DNA of 64,000 nt from Streptococcus devriesei DSM 19639 (GCF_000423725.1 NZ_AUIN01000020.1:32660-96659); one strand, 5' to 3'. Positions 45,730-55,078 are shown, numbered from the stretch's first letter. Notes: generated by a model from the letters alone, not told the origin. Numbers and translations are program-made.

Positions 45730-46872
45730 TTACTCTATTAACTTATATTTCTTTTTCGTTGCCTTTGTGGTATAGATTAGCTCAGTATCTAAGATTTTTA
45801 CTCGTTCTAAAGAGACTTTCAAAATGTTATGCTTTCTAGCAAAAAGATAAATTTCTCCGTGATCTCCATTCATGTTATCTATAATATTGTAAACTGGTAC
45901 ACGTATAGTTTGTTGTTGATGCAATTGTTTTCCATGAATATTAGCTCTCTTGCCGCCACCATCACTGTACTTAAGCTCTACATCATACTCTAGGTAAGCC
46001 GTTTTATCTAGTAAAATATTAAAAGAAAATACGGACTTTCCAGTTGGGATTTCTTTGATAATATTTTCAGTATAAACAGATTTATACGGATATTTCAATT
46101 CAAAAATCACTCTTCCTGTTTTATCATTTGGTGCACCTATAAAACCTTTATTCTGATGGAACTTTCCGTTGCTCTCATCATAAAGTATTACCTCATCTAC
46201 AACTATTTTTTTACCCTCTTTAATTTTAAAACGGATAACTTGGTCCTCTTGTTGAGAAGTAAATCTACTTAAAATGCTTGATACTGTTAAATCTTGATTT
46301 ATTATCCTTTTTATATCCCCCTTCTTAAACGCATTTGGAAAATACTCCTTTTCAAAAATTTTTGTGGCATCTTTACTTTTATGATTGCCTAAAATCTCTC
46401 TGGTTACCAGAATATGATATTTTTTCTTAACTTTTTTATTACCATTATTAAACGCATATGCGGAGAAATTTTGACTAGTGTAATCAAATCCAAAATGCAC
46501 CCTAACATCCTCATATTTGTAACTCGTATCAACATTTACATTCTTAATCGAAATCTTATTAATAGGTACATTTGATGACTTTGCATTATTAATAAGTAGG
46601 TTGTTCTCTATATAATTGGAAAGATAGGGCACTGACTTTCCGTTATTTATTATAATTTCCTCTCCACTCACCTTCATTGGAACATTTCTGACCTCTATTT
46701 TTTGAATAGTAATATCACGAAAGAAATCAAATAATATATTTATAGGAGTTTTTATTCTTGCAAATACTAGACCACCTAAAATAGTACTTATAACACCAGC
46801 AATAATCGTTACTTTATATTGAGAGTAAATACCCCTTCTTCTCTGTTTTTCTTGTTTAACCCGACTATTCAT
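45730..46872 (-). CDS. Membrane-anchored protein of unrecognised family, paralogue B
   Basis: A 380-aa, AT-rich gene; weak ribosome site (GGAAATAT) before ATG 46872. A short basic cytoplasmic head (RVKQEKQRRRGIYSQYK) precedes one membrane helix (about 22-43) and a long beta-rich exterior or cytosolic domain. Shared with paralogue A in order: IEVRNVP, YIENNLLIN, a NISIKNV/NVDTSYKYEDV strand pair, HFGFD, FNNGNKK and a C-terminal domain with FSFNILLD. The two share perhaps a quarter of residues by eye. It has its own promoter and terminator, so it is monocistronic. Function unknown. Confidence 0.75.
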   Translation of the reverse strand: MNSRVKQEKQRRRGIYSQYKVTIIAGVISTILGGLVFARIKTPINILFDFFRDITIQKIEVRNVPMKVSGEEIIINNGKSVPYLSNYIENNLLINNAKSSNVPINKISIKNVNVDTSYKYEDVRVHFGFDYTSQNFSAYAFNNGNKKVKKKYHILVTREILGNHKSKDATKIFEKEYFPNAFKKGDIKRIINQDLTVSSILSRFTSQQEDQVIRFKIKEGKKIVVDEVILYDESNGKFHQNKGFIGAPNDKTGRVIFELKYPYKSVYTENIIKEIPTGKSVFSFNILLDKTAYLEYDVELKYSDGGGKRANIHGKQLHQQQTIRVPVYNIIDNMNGDHGEIYLFARKHNILKVSLERVKILDTELIYTTKATKKKYKLIE

Positions 46873-46902
46873 ATATTTCCATTCTAATTTTTTAATATTT
46901 TT

Positions 46903-46911
46903 ATTATACCA
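46903..46911 (-). promoter_or_regulatory. Extended -10 promoter of the 380-aa gene, fused to preceding terminator
   Basis: Minus strand TGGTATAAT begins at the end of the U-run of the terminator at 46911-46938. Confidence 0.55.
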
Positions 46912-46938
46912 AAAAACACAGCCTTTCGACTGTGTTTT
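46911..46938 (-). terminator. Terminator of the 190-aa gene
   Basis: Minus-strand stem AAAACACAG/CTGTGTTTT with loop TCGAAAGG and U-run. Confidence 0.85.
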
Positions 46939-46946
46939 ACCATACT

Positions 46947-47519
46947 CTACAAAAAGGGACTTAGAATAGTAATTATATTTGCTGCAAATCCAGCTAATTC
47001 TGAAGTTGACTTTGCAACTTTTCTTAAGAATATAAAATCTTCATCAGATGGGTTTTGCTCTCGTTCCAATTCTTCAAGAATTCGATTTAATACATTAAGT
47101 AATTGAGCATTTTCCGAAGAATTTAGTTCTTCTGCATAAATAAATCTCTCTGTTTTAATTTGTGCAATTGAATTACTGTAAATCGTTACTTGGTCAGCCG
47201 CAATAGTTACTGCTCCCTCCGCTGATACATTAACTTGGCTTGGTTCTTTTAAATATGCTTTAGCATAATTATCATTCAAAAATTTGTCAACTATTCCACC
47301 ATAATAAAATCCACATTTTCCATTAATTACTTTATATGGGATATCATTATAATAGATTGTCTTCCCATGTTGACTAAAAATTAAATCAAAAGCTTTTAAA
47401 AACTCCTTGCCTTCTCTACCAATAGGAAAGTATCTATATTCAATTACGAACTGACCATCTTCTTGATAATACTGATTTTCATGTCTCTTCAAAATTTGAA
47501 AAGCAAGCTCTTCATCCAT
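46947..47519 (-). CDS. Unrecognised 190-aa protein with hydrophobic C-terminus
   Basis: AT-rich gene with a good GAGG ribosome site before ATG 47519. The N-terminal half is a globular, Tyr-rich region (EYRYFPIGREGKEFLKAFD, YYNDIPYKVINGKCGFYYGG). The middle has short strands and Ala/Val-rich segments (VSAEGAVTIAADQV). A charged helix (NVLNRILEELEREQN) is followed by a C-terminal hydrophobic tail (LAGFAANIITILSPFL) that could insert in the membrane. I do not recognise it. It stands directly downstream of valS on the same strand, the first of three one-gene units. Confidence 0.7.
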   Translation of the reverse strand: MDEELAFQILKRHENQYYQEDGQFVIEYRYFPIGREGKEFLKAFDLIFSQHGKTIYYNDIPYKVINGKCGFYYGGIVDKFLNDNYAKAYLKEPSQVNVSAEGAVTIAADQVTIYSNSIAQIKTERFIYAEELNSSENAQLLNVLNRILEELEREQNPSDEDFIFLRKVAKSTSELAGFAANIITILSPFL

Positions 47520-47604
47520 TTTTATTCCTCACTTTACTTACATTAAATTTAAAATAATATATTCAATTTCAATAATTATCAATATATCGATAATATATTA
47601 TTTC

Positions 47605-50256
47605 TTATTCCCCCAACTTCTCCATCTCTTTAATCCGCTCTACTGTCGCATCATACTTGGCTTGGTAGTCGGTTTGTTTGTCACGCTCTTTTTGGACAAT
47701 TTCGGGTTTGGCGTTTTGGACGAAGCGTTCGTTGCCGAGTTTTTTGGCGACCATGTCTAGTTCTTTTTGCCATTTGGCTAGTTCTTTGTTGAGACGTTCG
47801 AGTTCTTCCTCGACATTGAGCAGGTCTGCCAGCGGCAGGAAGATTTCAGCGCCTGTGATGACGGCTGACATGGCAAGGTCTGGCGTGTCAATGTCACTTG
47901 AGATTTCAAGTTTTTCAGGATTGGTGAAACGCTTGATGTAGTTGACATTGCTATTAAAGAAGCTTTCCAAACCGCTATCGCTGGTTTTGACAAGGATGGT
48001 GATTGGCTTAGATGGGGCAACATTGACTTCAGCACGCGCATTACGTACAGCACGAATCAAGTCTTTCAAACTTTCCACGCCTTTATGCGCAGCTTCATTT
48101 TCAAAAGCAGGGTTAATAATTGGGTAAGCTGCTGTGACGATTGAGCCATCTGCATACTGTCCAAAGATTTCCTCCGTCACAAACGGCATGATTGGATGCA
48201 GCAGACGCAGAATCTTGTCCAGTGTGTAGAGGAGGACTGAGCGGGTAATCACCTTCTCATCTTCGTTGTCGCTGTAAAGGACTTCCTTGGTCAACTCTAC
48301 ATACCAGTCGGCGAATTCATCCCAGATGAAGTTGTAGAGGATGTGACCGGCCACACCAAATTCAAACTTGTCGAAGTTGTCAGTAACCTTGGCAATGGTC
48401 TCATTGAGGTTGTGGAGAATCCATTTGTCCGTGACATTTCCTGCTGTCCCCGCAGCGACCTTATCGACATTGGCTGTTGCTTGATCAAGTGTCAAGCCTT
48501 CATTGTTCATGAGAATATAGCGGGAAATATTCCAGATTTTGTTAATGAAGTTCCAAGCAGCATCCATTTTTTCGTAAGAGAAACGAACATCTTGCCCCGG
48601 CGCAGAGCCGTTTGAGAGGAACCAGCGCAGGGCATCGGCACCGTATTTATCGACGACATCCATGGGGTCAATTCCGTTACCAAGCGACTTAGACATCTTG
48701 CGTCCCTGTTCATCACGAATAAGACCGTGGATTAAGACATTCTTAAAGGGCTGACGGCCTGTGAATTCCAAGGATTGGAAAATCATGCGAGACACCCAGA
48801 AGAAAATGATGTCGTAACCTGTCACAAGGGTTGAGGTTGGGAAGTAACGCTTGAAATCTTCTGATTCCGTGTCAGGCCAACCCATGGTTGAAAATGGCCA
48901 GAGAGCAGAGCTGAACCAAGTATCAAGGACATCTTCATCTTGTGTCCAGCCGTCGCCTTCCGGTGCTTCTTCTCCGACATACATCTCGCCGTCCGCATTG
49001 TACCAAGCAGGAATTTGGTGGCCCCACCAAAGCTGACGGGAAATAACCCAGTCGTGGACGTTTTCCATCCATTGGAGGAAAGTATCATTGAAACGTGGCG
49101 GGTAAAAGTCCACGCGGTCATCAGTCTCTTGGTTGGCAATGGCATTTTTGGCCAGCTGATCCATCTTAACGAACCATTGGGTGGACAAGCGCGGTTCCAC
49201 CATGACACCGGTACGTTCTGAGTGACCGACCGAGTGGGTCATCTTTTCGACCTTGACAAGGGCGCCTATTTCCTCTAATTTGGCAACCGTCGCCTTGCGG
49301 GCTTGGAAACGATCCATGCCGGCAAATTCACCAGCCAGCTCATTCATAGTGCCGTCATCGTTCATGACATTGACTTGCGGCAGATTGTGACGCTGACCGA
49401 CCAAGAAGTCGTTAGGATCATGAGCCGGTGTGATTTTAACGACACCGGTTCCAAATTCGGGATCCGCATGCTCGTCAGCAACGATTGGAATTGGCTTGTT
49501 AACGATTGGCAGAATAACATTTTTACCAATCAGATCTTTATAGCGGGAATCTTCTGGATTGACAGCGACAGCCGTATCTCCAAACATGGTCTCTGGACGT
49601 GTGGTTGCGACTTCCAGAGCGCGAGAGCCATCTTCCACCATGTAGTTCATGTGATAGAAAGCACCCTCAACATCCTTGTGAATGACCTCAATATCAGAAA
49701 GGGCCGTGCGGGCTTTAGGATCCCAGTTGATGATGAACTCACCGCGGTAGATCCAACCCTTCTTGTAGAGATCAACAAAGACCTTACGAACAGCCTTAGA
49801 AAGCCCCTCGTCAAGGGTGAAACGCTCGCGTGAGTAATCGACAGAAATTCCCATCTTGCCCCACTGCTCCTTGATGGTCGCGGCATACTCGTCCTTCCAT
49901 TCCCAGACCTTATCCAAGAATTTCTCACGACCGAGATCGTAGCGGGAAATGCCATCTTCAGCCAAGCGAGCTTCGACCTTGGCCTGTGTGGCGATACCTG
50001 CATGGTCCATGCCAGGCAGCCAAAGGGTGTCAAAGCCCTGCATGCGTTTTTGACGAATAATAATATCTTGAAGCGTCGTGTCCCAAGCGTGTCCCAGGTG
50101 CAGTTTACCTGTGACATTTGGCGGTGGAATCACGATTGAGTAAGGATGTGCCTTCTTATCGCCTGACGGCTTGAACACATCCTCATCCAACCATTTCTGA
50201 TAGCGACCAGCCTCAACCTGGGATGGATTATATTTTGGTGAAAGTTCTTTTGACAT
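47605..50256 (-). CDS. valS: Valyl-tRNA synthetase
   Basis: Class I synthetase charging tRNA-Val, 883 aa, normal length. The HIGH-type motif is [14 protein letters not shown] is in [10 protein letters not shown], the editing domain has [14 protein letters not shown] and HDPND, and the C-terminal coiled coil has [37 protein letters not shown] site precedes ATG 50256. No clear terminator follows; the AT-rich 47520-47604 leads straight to the unrecognised gene. It is probably the distal gene of the T-box-led unit that begins at 54421. Confidence 0.98.
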   Translation of the reverse strand: MSKELSPKYNPSQVEAGRYQKWLDEDVFKPSGDKKAHPYSIVIPPPNVTGKLHLGHAWDTTLQDIIIRQKRMQGFDTLWLPGMDHAGIATQAKVEARLAEDGISRYDLGREKFLDKVWEWKDEYAATIKEQWGKMGISVDYSRERFTLDEGLSKAVRKVFVDLYKKGWIYRGEFIINWDPKARTALSDIEVIHKDVEGAFYHMNYMVEDGSRALEVATTRPETMFGDTAVAVNPEDSRYKDLIGKNVILPIVNKPIPIVADEHADPEFGTGVVKITPAHDPNDFLVGQRHNLPQVNVMNDDGTMNELAGEFAGMDRFQARKATVAKLEEIGALVKVEKMTHSVGHSERTGVMVEPRLSTQWFVKMDQLAKNAIANQETDDRVDFYPPRFNDTFLQWMENVHDWVISRQLWWGHQIPAWYNADGEMYVGEEAPEGDGWTQDEDVLDTWFSSALWPFSTMGWPDTESEDFKRYFPTSTLVTGYDIIFFWVSRMIFQSLEFTGRQPFKNVLIHGLIRDEQGRKMSKSLGNGIDPMDVVDKYGADALRWFLSNGSAPGQDVRFSYEKMDAAWNFINKIWNISRYILMNNEGLTLDQATANVDKVAAGTAGNVTDKWILHNLNETIAKVTDNFDKFEFGVAGHILYNFIWDEFADWYVELTKEVLYSDNEDEKVITRSVLLYTLDKILRLLHPIMPFVTEEIFGQYADGSIVTAAYPIINPAFENEAAHKGVESLKDLIRAVRNARAEVNVAPSKPITILVKTSDSGLESFFNSNVNYIKRFTNPEKLEISSDIDTPDLAMSAVITGAEIFLPLADLLNVEEELERLNKELAKWQKELDMVAKKLGNERFVQNAKPEIVQKERDKQTDYQAKYDATVERIKEMEKLGE

Positions 50257-50280
50257 GTTAGTGTCCTTTCCATTTTTATA

Positions 50281-50928
50281 TTAATTAATCAAAGTTGGTT
50301 CATAAGTAACCGACTTTAGGCTTATTCCTTTTACCAAGAAGTTGTCATAACTAAATTCAAACTTTTGTTCGTAGGTTCTACCTGCTGAATCACAGAATTT
50401 AATTTTAAATTCAATACAAAAACTCTGCTTCTCAGACTGTTCGTTTGCAGTTGTACTCAAATATATAGATTCATTTGGAATCGCAAAATTCTCACTAAAG
50501 TAGCTATATATACTATGTGTTTGTTTCTTGGGAGTAGATCTAAAATATATTGGATCTCCATCTACATCAAAATCAATAGGATTAGTCATAATTTGTGTAG
50601 CTGTACCTCGTCCTACATTTGTTAAGTATATTTGAGCAATTAGTTTTCCTTTTTTAACATAAGTACTTGATTTAGTTCTGTTCAATTCAAAATAGGGTTT
50701 GAAATTTTCTTGGGCTTCAAAATTGAATTGCAGTTCGCTAACTTTTTGCTGATATACTGCAAGCTCTTTTTGAAACTCTTTAAATTCTCTATCAATTTTA
50801 TCTTGATTGGCCTTACTAATCCAAGTGTAGAGACCAACAACTATACTTATGACTAAAGATACAAAGGCAACTTTATCATCATTATAAAGTTCAATAATCC
50901 ATTTAAAAACTGTTTCTAAAAATGCCAC
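50281..50928 (-). CDS. Unrecognised membrane-anchored coiled-coil protein
   Basis: A 215-aa protein from GTG 50928 (AAAGGA eight bases upstream; a TTG at 50946 is also in frame). One membrane helix (about 19-40, VAFVSLVISIVVGLYTWI) is followed by a coiled coil (about 45-75, KIDREFKEFQKELAVYQQKVSELQ). The rest is a beta-rich domain of about 130 residues (LIAQIYLTNVGRGTATQI, FCIEFKIKFCDSAGRTYEQKFEFSYD). The layout is like the paralogues at 44.5-46.9 kb, but no clear sequence identity is seen. AT-rich compared with valS, 24 bp upstream of it. Confidence 0.72.
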   Translation of the reverse strand: MAFLETVFKWIIELYNDDKVAFVSLVISIVVGLYTWISKANQDKIDREFKEFQKELAVYQQKVSELQFNFEAQENFKPYFELNRTKSSTYVKKGKLIAQIYLTNVGRGTATQIMTNPIDFDVDGDPIYFRSTPKKQTHSIYSYFSENFAIPNESIYLSTTANEQSEKQSFCIEFKIKFCDSAGRTYEQKFEFSYDNFLVKGISLKSVTYEPTLIN

Positions 50929-51012
50929 AGTAGTTATCCTTTTCAATATTTTATTTTCTTTCTTAAGTTAAAGCACTCTAATTCAAGTTAAACCGCTCTG
51001 TTAAGCGATTGC

Positions 51013-51063
51013 TGAACTGTTCGATTTTTCCGAACAGTTCAACTTGTGCAAAGTTTGCACGAG
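51013..51063. repeat. Two adjacent perfect inverted repeats
   Basis: TGAACTGTTCG/CGAACAGTTCA (51013-51041) and CTTGTGCAAA/TTTGCACGAG (51043-51063, one mismatch), between the broken HhH gene and the 215-aa gene. No U-run follows, so they are not ordinary terminators. Confidence 0.6.
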
Positions 51064-51066
51064 TTC

Positions 51067-52265
51067 CTACCTCTCCTTAAACCTCACACCGTTTTCTTTT
51101 AGCTTTTTAACCGTAGCAGGGCCAATGCTTGAAATGGCTAGGATTTCTTTTTCGGTGTGTTTTTCCAGATCTTACTTGCTCATAATGCCAGCATCGCATA
51201 GATATCGGCCTTTATCTATCTGAATCCCTTTCATGCAGGGGGAATTAAAAAATTCTAATCGTTTGCGCGGGGAATCAGGTAGACTGTCCTGATACTCTTC
51301 TGCTAAAGCAACCATTTGATGGATAACAAAGGGTTTGGTGACCAAAAAGGCCTGTAGGGGGTGCAAGGCAATCTGGAGAGATGCAGCTGAGTTAGGACGA
51401 TAGGTAGAAACTTCATTTGCTATATCAAGCAGCTGAACCCAGTGAGGGTTATCAAAAACTTGTAAGGCTTCTTTATTGACGTTCGCTAAGTACCTAAATA
51501 ATTCTTTAGCCGCATCCATGTCACCTATAAGTATCGTGGCAATAAGCATATGTACTATCACGCCATCATCCTGCCACTCTTGCCCAATCTGTTCTTCATA
51601 AAAATCAGTAATTTCCTCTGTTTTATAAAGGGCATTATAAACACTCAACATCAAATAAACAAATCCAGGCGGAAATCTGTCATCAACAGCAATCTTAGAG
51701 CGTACAAAATCCACCACTTGACCAGCTAGACCAACCAGCCCTTCTTGCAGATAAGTCTCTGTCACAAAAGTGATGACCGTCAAGGAACTGCGCGCTTCCA
51801 AACTATACCAAGATTCATAATCAGCTTTCTTCCACTCTGTCAAAGCCACTTGATAAAAATCCTGCAGTTCTTTTAAGTAGTCAGCTGAAAATTCTGTGCT
51901 TCTTAACAGTAAGGATTGAAATCTTGCTTCAAAGTGGTCGGGATATTCTGCCAGTAAATTGGTAAGCAGACGGAGCTGCATCTCTTCATCTTCCTCTTCC
52001 ATTGCTTGGTAAAAAAGTTCATCTGCTTCATCCATCTCTAAATCCTCAAAAACCAAGACAGAAGCTAACTGCTCCAGAGTGTCGGGAGCCCCAGTCCGTT
52101 CAAATTCTTCAAAAAGTTTTTCAACAAACTCTTTATCCGGATCAGATTCCTGAAAAGATAAGGGATAATCGCTCTTTTCTGTAAAAGAAGTCAAATCAAT
52201 AATCTTATTGTTTTCTTGTTTCTGCTGCTGTCTGAGTCTTTTTTCCGGTTCTTCTTTTTAGCCAT
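51067..52265 (-). pseudogene. Broken gene: basic N-terminus, TPR-like region and C-terminal helix-hairpin-helix
   Basis: Reconstructed, the gene starts at ATG 52265 (AAAAAGGAG upstream) with MAKKKNRKK. A -1 frameshift in the A6 run near 52239 then moves it to the main frame (QQQKQENNKIIDLTSF...). This continues 340 codons to an in-frame TAA at 51172-51174. Past that stop the same frame codes 34 more residues (HTEKEILAISSIGPATVKKL...), ending with TAG at 51067. That tail is an HhH DNA-binding motif very like the end of the intact protein at 54467-54808, which also begins MAKKKNRKK. The middle is helical with a TPR flavour. Two independent lesions argue for decay, not one sequencing error. Confidence 0.75.
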
Positions 52266-52387
52266 AGAATCTCCTTTTTATAAGGTACTAAGTTATTAAG
52301 CACTCCAAAGGAATTTAGAAATGGAATGATAATTCAATAAGAATCAAACCTCATTTACCTAATTCTACACGAGCGCAGGCTGTCCAA

Positions 52388-53032
52388 TCACTTCTCCCCT
52401 TCCCACTCGGCATAGAACTGCTCTAGGTAGTCCAGCATGAATTGGTGACGGCCTTGGGCTAGGCGTTTGCCTTCTGCTGTGTTCATGAGATCTTTGAGTT
52501 TGAGGAGTTTTTCGTAGAAATGCATGATGGCCGTGTCTTCGCCCTTGCGGTAGTCTTCAAGAGTTAGGTTTTCGCGCGGCTGTTTACTGGGATCATGAAT
52601 AAGACGGCCGTGGTTTCCTGAGTAAACAAACGTTCTGGCAATGCCGATTGCGCCGATTGCATCCAGCCGATCGGCATCTTGGACGACCTGGCCTTCTAAG
52701 CTGAGATGGGCAGTGTTGTGGCCCCCCTTATAGGAAATACCTGTCATGATGCTGGTGATTTCAGTAATTTGATCTTGTGGCAAACCTTGCTCAGTTAGGA
52801 AATGCTCCACTTCAGCCAAAGCCTTGTCTTCATCGAAAAGCTTGCTGTCCGCCATATCATGCAGCAGCGCAGCCATTTCACAGATAAAGAGATCTGCTCC
52901 TTCGGCTTTTGCAATGGCCAGAGCAGTCTTCGTGACACGCGCAATATGCCACCAGTCATGACCGCTGGCCTCGGCAGCTAAAGTAGCTTTCACAAACTGG
53001 CGCGTGCTAGCAAGAATGGTTTCCTTATCCAT
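52388..53032 (-). CDS. HD-domain phosphohydrolase
   Basis: A 214-aa soluble protein from ATG 53032, overlapping the GNAT stop by 8 bases with GGGAGG upstream. Metal ligands of the HD superfamily are visible: HDWWHIARV, ALLHDMADSKLF and DADRLDAIGAIG. The family hydrolyses nucleotides or related phosphates; substrate unknown. It belongs to the T-box-led unit. Confidence 0.92.
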   Translation of the reverse strand: MDKETILASTRQFVKATLAAEASGHDWWHIARVTKTALAIAKAEGADLFICEMAALLHDMADSKLFDEDKALAEVEHFLTEQGLPQDQITEITSIMTGISYKGGHNTAHLSLEGQVVQDADRLDAIGAIGIARTFVYSGNHGRLIHDPSKQPRENLTLEDYRKGEDTAIMHFYEKLLKLKDLMNTAEGKRLAQGRHQFMLDYLEQFYAEWEGEK

Positions 53033-53609
53033 GATCTGCCTCCCATTCACTTTTGAGCAGACCGTATCTCAGGTCATCGCAGCGATTGCCCAAGGCATCC
53101 TTGCGGTCTCGAATCCGTGCTTCTAAGGTAAAGCCCAATTTCTCCGCCACGCGCTGACTTTGTTTATTGGTGTCGTAGCAGTTCAATTCAATCTTATGAA
53201 GGTTGAGGAGCGTAAAACCAAGCTCAATCAGGGCACCTGCTGCCTCCGGCACAATTCCCTGCCCCCAATAATCCGGATGCAGGGTATAGCCAATTTCCAG
53301 CACATCGTCAGCATGGCGATGATTAAAGTCCACAGAGCCAATCACTTTATCCTCTCCTTTTAGCTTTATGCCATAGCCAGAGGGCAATTGCTGCTCTGCT
53401 TGACTTTTAGGCAGGACATGCTCCAAATAATAAGCTTCATCCGCAACTGTTTCGACCGGCGGAAAGCCTGCTGGATAGCTAACTTCCGGTAAACTGGCAT
53501 AATCAAAAACATCCGAAGCGTCCGCAGCTGTCCGCTGACACAGGTAAAGCCGGTTTGTTCTGATGTCCGGCAAAATATTATTCTCAATTTGCCCTAAAAT
53601 CTCAAGCAT
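53025..53609 (-). CDS. GNAT family N-acetyltransferase (RimJ/RimL-like)
   Basis: A 194-aa protein. The second of two ATGs (53609) has the better spacing to GGGAG. Typical features are RTNRLYLCQRT, IGSVDFNHRHADDVLEIGYTLHPDYWGQGIVPEA (acetyl-CoA loop) and LNLHKIELNCYDTNKQSQRVAEKLGF. The type acetylates ribosomal or other protein amino groups; target unknown. Confidence 0.92.
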   Translation of the reverse strand: MLEILGQIENNILPDIRTNRLYLCQRTAADASDVFDYASLPEVSYPAGFPPVETVADEAYYLEHVLPKSQAEQQLPSGYGIKLKGEDKVIGSVDFNHRHADDVLEIGYTLHPDYWGQGIVPEAAGALIELGFTLLNLHKIELNCYDTNKQSQRVAEKLGFTLEARIRDRKDALGNRCDDLRYGLLKSEWEADHG

Positions 53610-53635
53610 CCTCATTGCTCCCTTGTTTTCTTTTT

Positions 53636-54160
53636 CTAACTCTCTGGATCCACCATTTTAATGAGCTTAGCAGGGACACCGCCAACAACCGCATAGGCAG
53701 GGACATCTTTTGTGACCACAGCACCGGCAGCCACAACGGCCCAATCGCCTATGCTTACGCCCGGCAGAACCGTTGCATTCGAACCAATCCAGACATTTTT
53801 ACCGATGCTAATAGGAAGATAGGTATTTTGACGCTTTTGGCTCGGCTCCAGGGCATGGTTAACTGTTGCCAGCACAACATTATGGCCGATAAATGACCCA
53901 TCCCCAATAGTAATGCCGCCTTGATCCTGAAAGTGGCAGCTGGAATTGACAAAGACATTGTCGCCAAAGACTGTCTCCCGGCCAAAATCGGTATAAAAAG
54001 GCGGAAAAATCCGTAAAGTGTCAGGAACCTTGCGCCCTGTTAGACGAGTCATAATGGCTCGAATTTCTTCCGGTTTATGGTAACTGCTGTTGAGTTCCAT
54101 TGTGATACGAATGGCTTCTTCAAAAAGCTCTGAACGGTTTAAATCATTTTTTGCTGCCAT
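53636..54160 (-). CDS. Hexapeptide-repeat O-acetyltransferase (maltose/galactoside acetyltransferase type)
   Basis: A 174-aa left-handed beta-helix acetyltransferase. The start is ATG 54160 with AAGGAGG seven bases upstream; the open frame runs to 54190 inside the T-box terminator region. Hexapeptide features are [32 protein letters not shown], the catalytic His in ATVNHAL, then [33 protein letters not shown] and VGGVPAKLI. It is the first gene after the T-box. Confidence 0.93.
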   Translation of the reverse strand: MAAKNDLNRSELFEEAIRITMELNSSYHKPEEIRAIMTRLTGRKVPDTLRIFPPFYTDFGRETVFGDNVFVNSSCHFQDQGGITIGDGSFIGHNVVLATVNHALEPSQKRQNTYLPISIGKNVWIGSNATVLPGVSIGDWAVVAAGAVVTKDVPAYAVVGGVPAKLIKMVDPES

Positions 54161-54188
54161 AACTGCCTCCTTAATTAGTGATGAAATC

Positions 54189-54421
54189 AAAAAACATCCC
54201 TGTCTTTTGACAGGGACGAATTTAATTTATATCTAAATCCGCGGTACCACCCACATTCGGGTCTTGGAAAACGCTCCAGCTGAAGCAAAGAAATTTCCGC
54301 ATAGTCTACCCGCTGCTCTTTATTTTTCTTTAAGAACCATCAGCAACCCATACTGATATCTGTGCGGATTTCTCAGCAGCACCGCTTTCTGTAACAGATA
54401 GACTTCAGCATTCCTCTGAAT
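54189..54421 (-). promoter_or_regulatory. T-box riboswitch upstream of the acetyltransferase-GNAT-HD (valS) unit
   Basis: Minus-strand RNA of about 230 nt: stem pairs GTCTATCTG near 54395-54405 with a later GGGTAGAC, an apical hairpin GCGG/CCGC, the T-box motif GTGGGTGGTACCGCGG (complement of 54239-54254), and a terminator (TCCCTGTC/GACAGGGA, 54197-54216, U-run to 54189). The specifier codon could not be fixed by eye. Valine is inferred only because valS lies further down the same strand. Confidence 0.88.
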
Positions 54422-54427
54422 GGTTTC

Positions 54428-54456
54428 ATTCTAGCAAAATTTCAGCTGCAAAGCAA
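54428..54456 (-). promoter_or_regulatory. Promoter of the T-box-led unit
   Basis: Minus strand -35 TTGCTT (54451-54456), 17 bp, -10 TAGAAT (54428-54433). Start predicted near 54421. Confidence 0.75.
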
Positions 54457-54466
54457 CTTACATTTC

Positions 54467-54808
54467 CTATGCCTTCAGGCTAACGCCGTTTTCCTGCAGT
54501 TTCTTAACAGTTGCAGGACCGATTCCCTTAAGACCAAGCAGGTCTTTTTCGGTCCAGTCAGCAAAATCCTGAACTGAAACAATGCCTTCATTGTACAGTG
54601 TTTCTGCCAGATTGGATCGGATATCAGCCAACTCCGGCAGTGCAGAAAATTCCTCTAAGCTTGGCTTTTTAAACGAGTCCTTAACATCCTGTGTAACTGT
54701 TTTGGCTGTTTCTGCGACACTGGCAACAGCTTGTTTAGCCTTAGACAGCAGCCCTTGACGTTTCATTTGTAATTTCAGTGCTTTTTTACGATTCTTTTTC
54801 TTTGCCAT
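54467..54808 (-). CDS. Small helix-hairpin-helix protein
   Basis: A 113-aa basic protein: MAKKKNRKKALKLQMKRQG with a helical linker (SKAKQAVASVAETAKTVTQDVKDSF), then a C-terminal HhH (NEGIVSVQDFADWTEKDLLGLKGIGPATVKKLQENG). HhH motifs bind the DNA backbone without sequence preference. It lies 15 bp downstream of a DUF1912 gene on the same strand. A related but broken copy is at 51067-52265. Confidence 0.85.
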   Translation of the reverse strand: MAKKKNRKKALKLQMKRQGLLSKAKQAVASVAETAKTVTQDVKDSFKKPSLEEFSALPELADIRSNLAETLYNEGIVSVQDFADWTEKDLLGLKGIGPATVKKLQENGVSLKA

Positions 54809-54823
54809 TTTGTCCTCTTCTCA

Positions 54824-55078
54824 TTAATACTCACGTGAACCTAATAAACCATCCGGCATATCATGAAAACCCTTGCCATTTTTATAGTTTTCAAATTTTC
54901 CCTGAATAAATTTATAAGCATCAAGCTTACTCTCATAACGAATGTAAGCATCTGCTGCATGCTCATCTTCGCCCTCTCGGGCAATCTTTCGGCTTTGCTG
55001 CATGGCCATTTCATTAACCGTCACCTGTGTATTAATCCAAGTTTCAAAATCCTTTAAAAACTCTTGTTCGTAAGACAT
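54824..55078 (-). CDS. DUF1912 family protein
   Basis: An 84-aa helical protein from ATG 55078 with TAGGAGG upstream; the frame is open to 55108. The N-terminus SYEQEFLKDFETWINTQVTVN is typical of this streptococcal family. The middle helix is rich in Ala and acidic residues. Function unknown. Paired with the HhH gene. Confidence 0.9.
   Translation of the reverse strand: MSYEQEFLKDFETWINTQVTVNEMAMQQSRKIAREGEDEHAADAYIRYESKLDAYKFIQGKFENYKNGKGFHDMPDGLLGSREY

Noticed and set aside
47678..49833. Several long open frames opposite valS
   Set aside because: They lack ribosome sites and are the expected result of codon bias on the opposite strand of a conserved gene.
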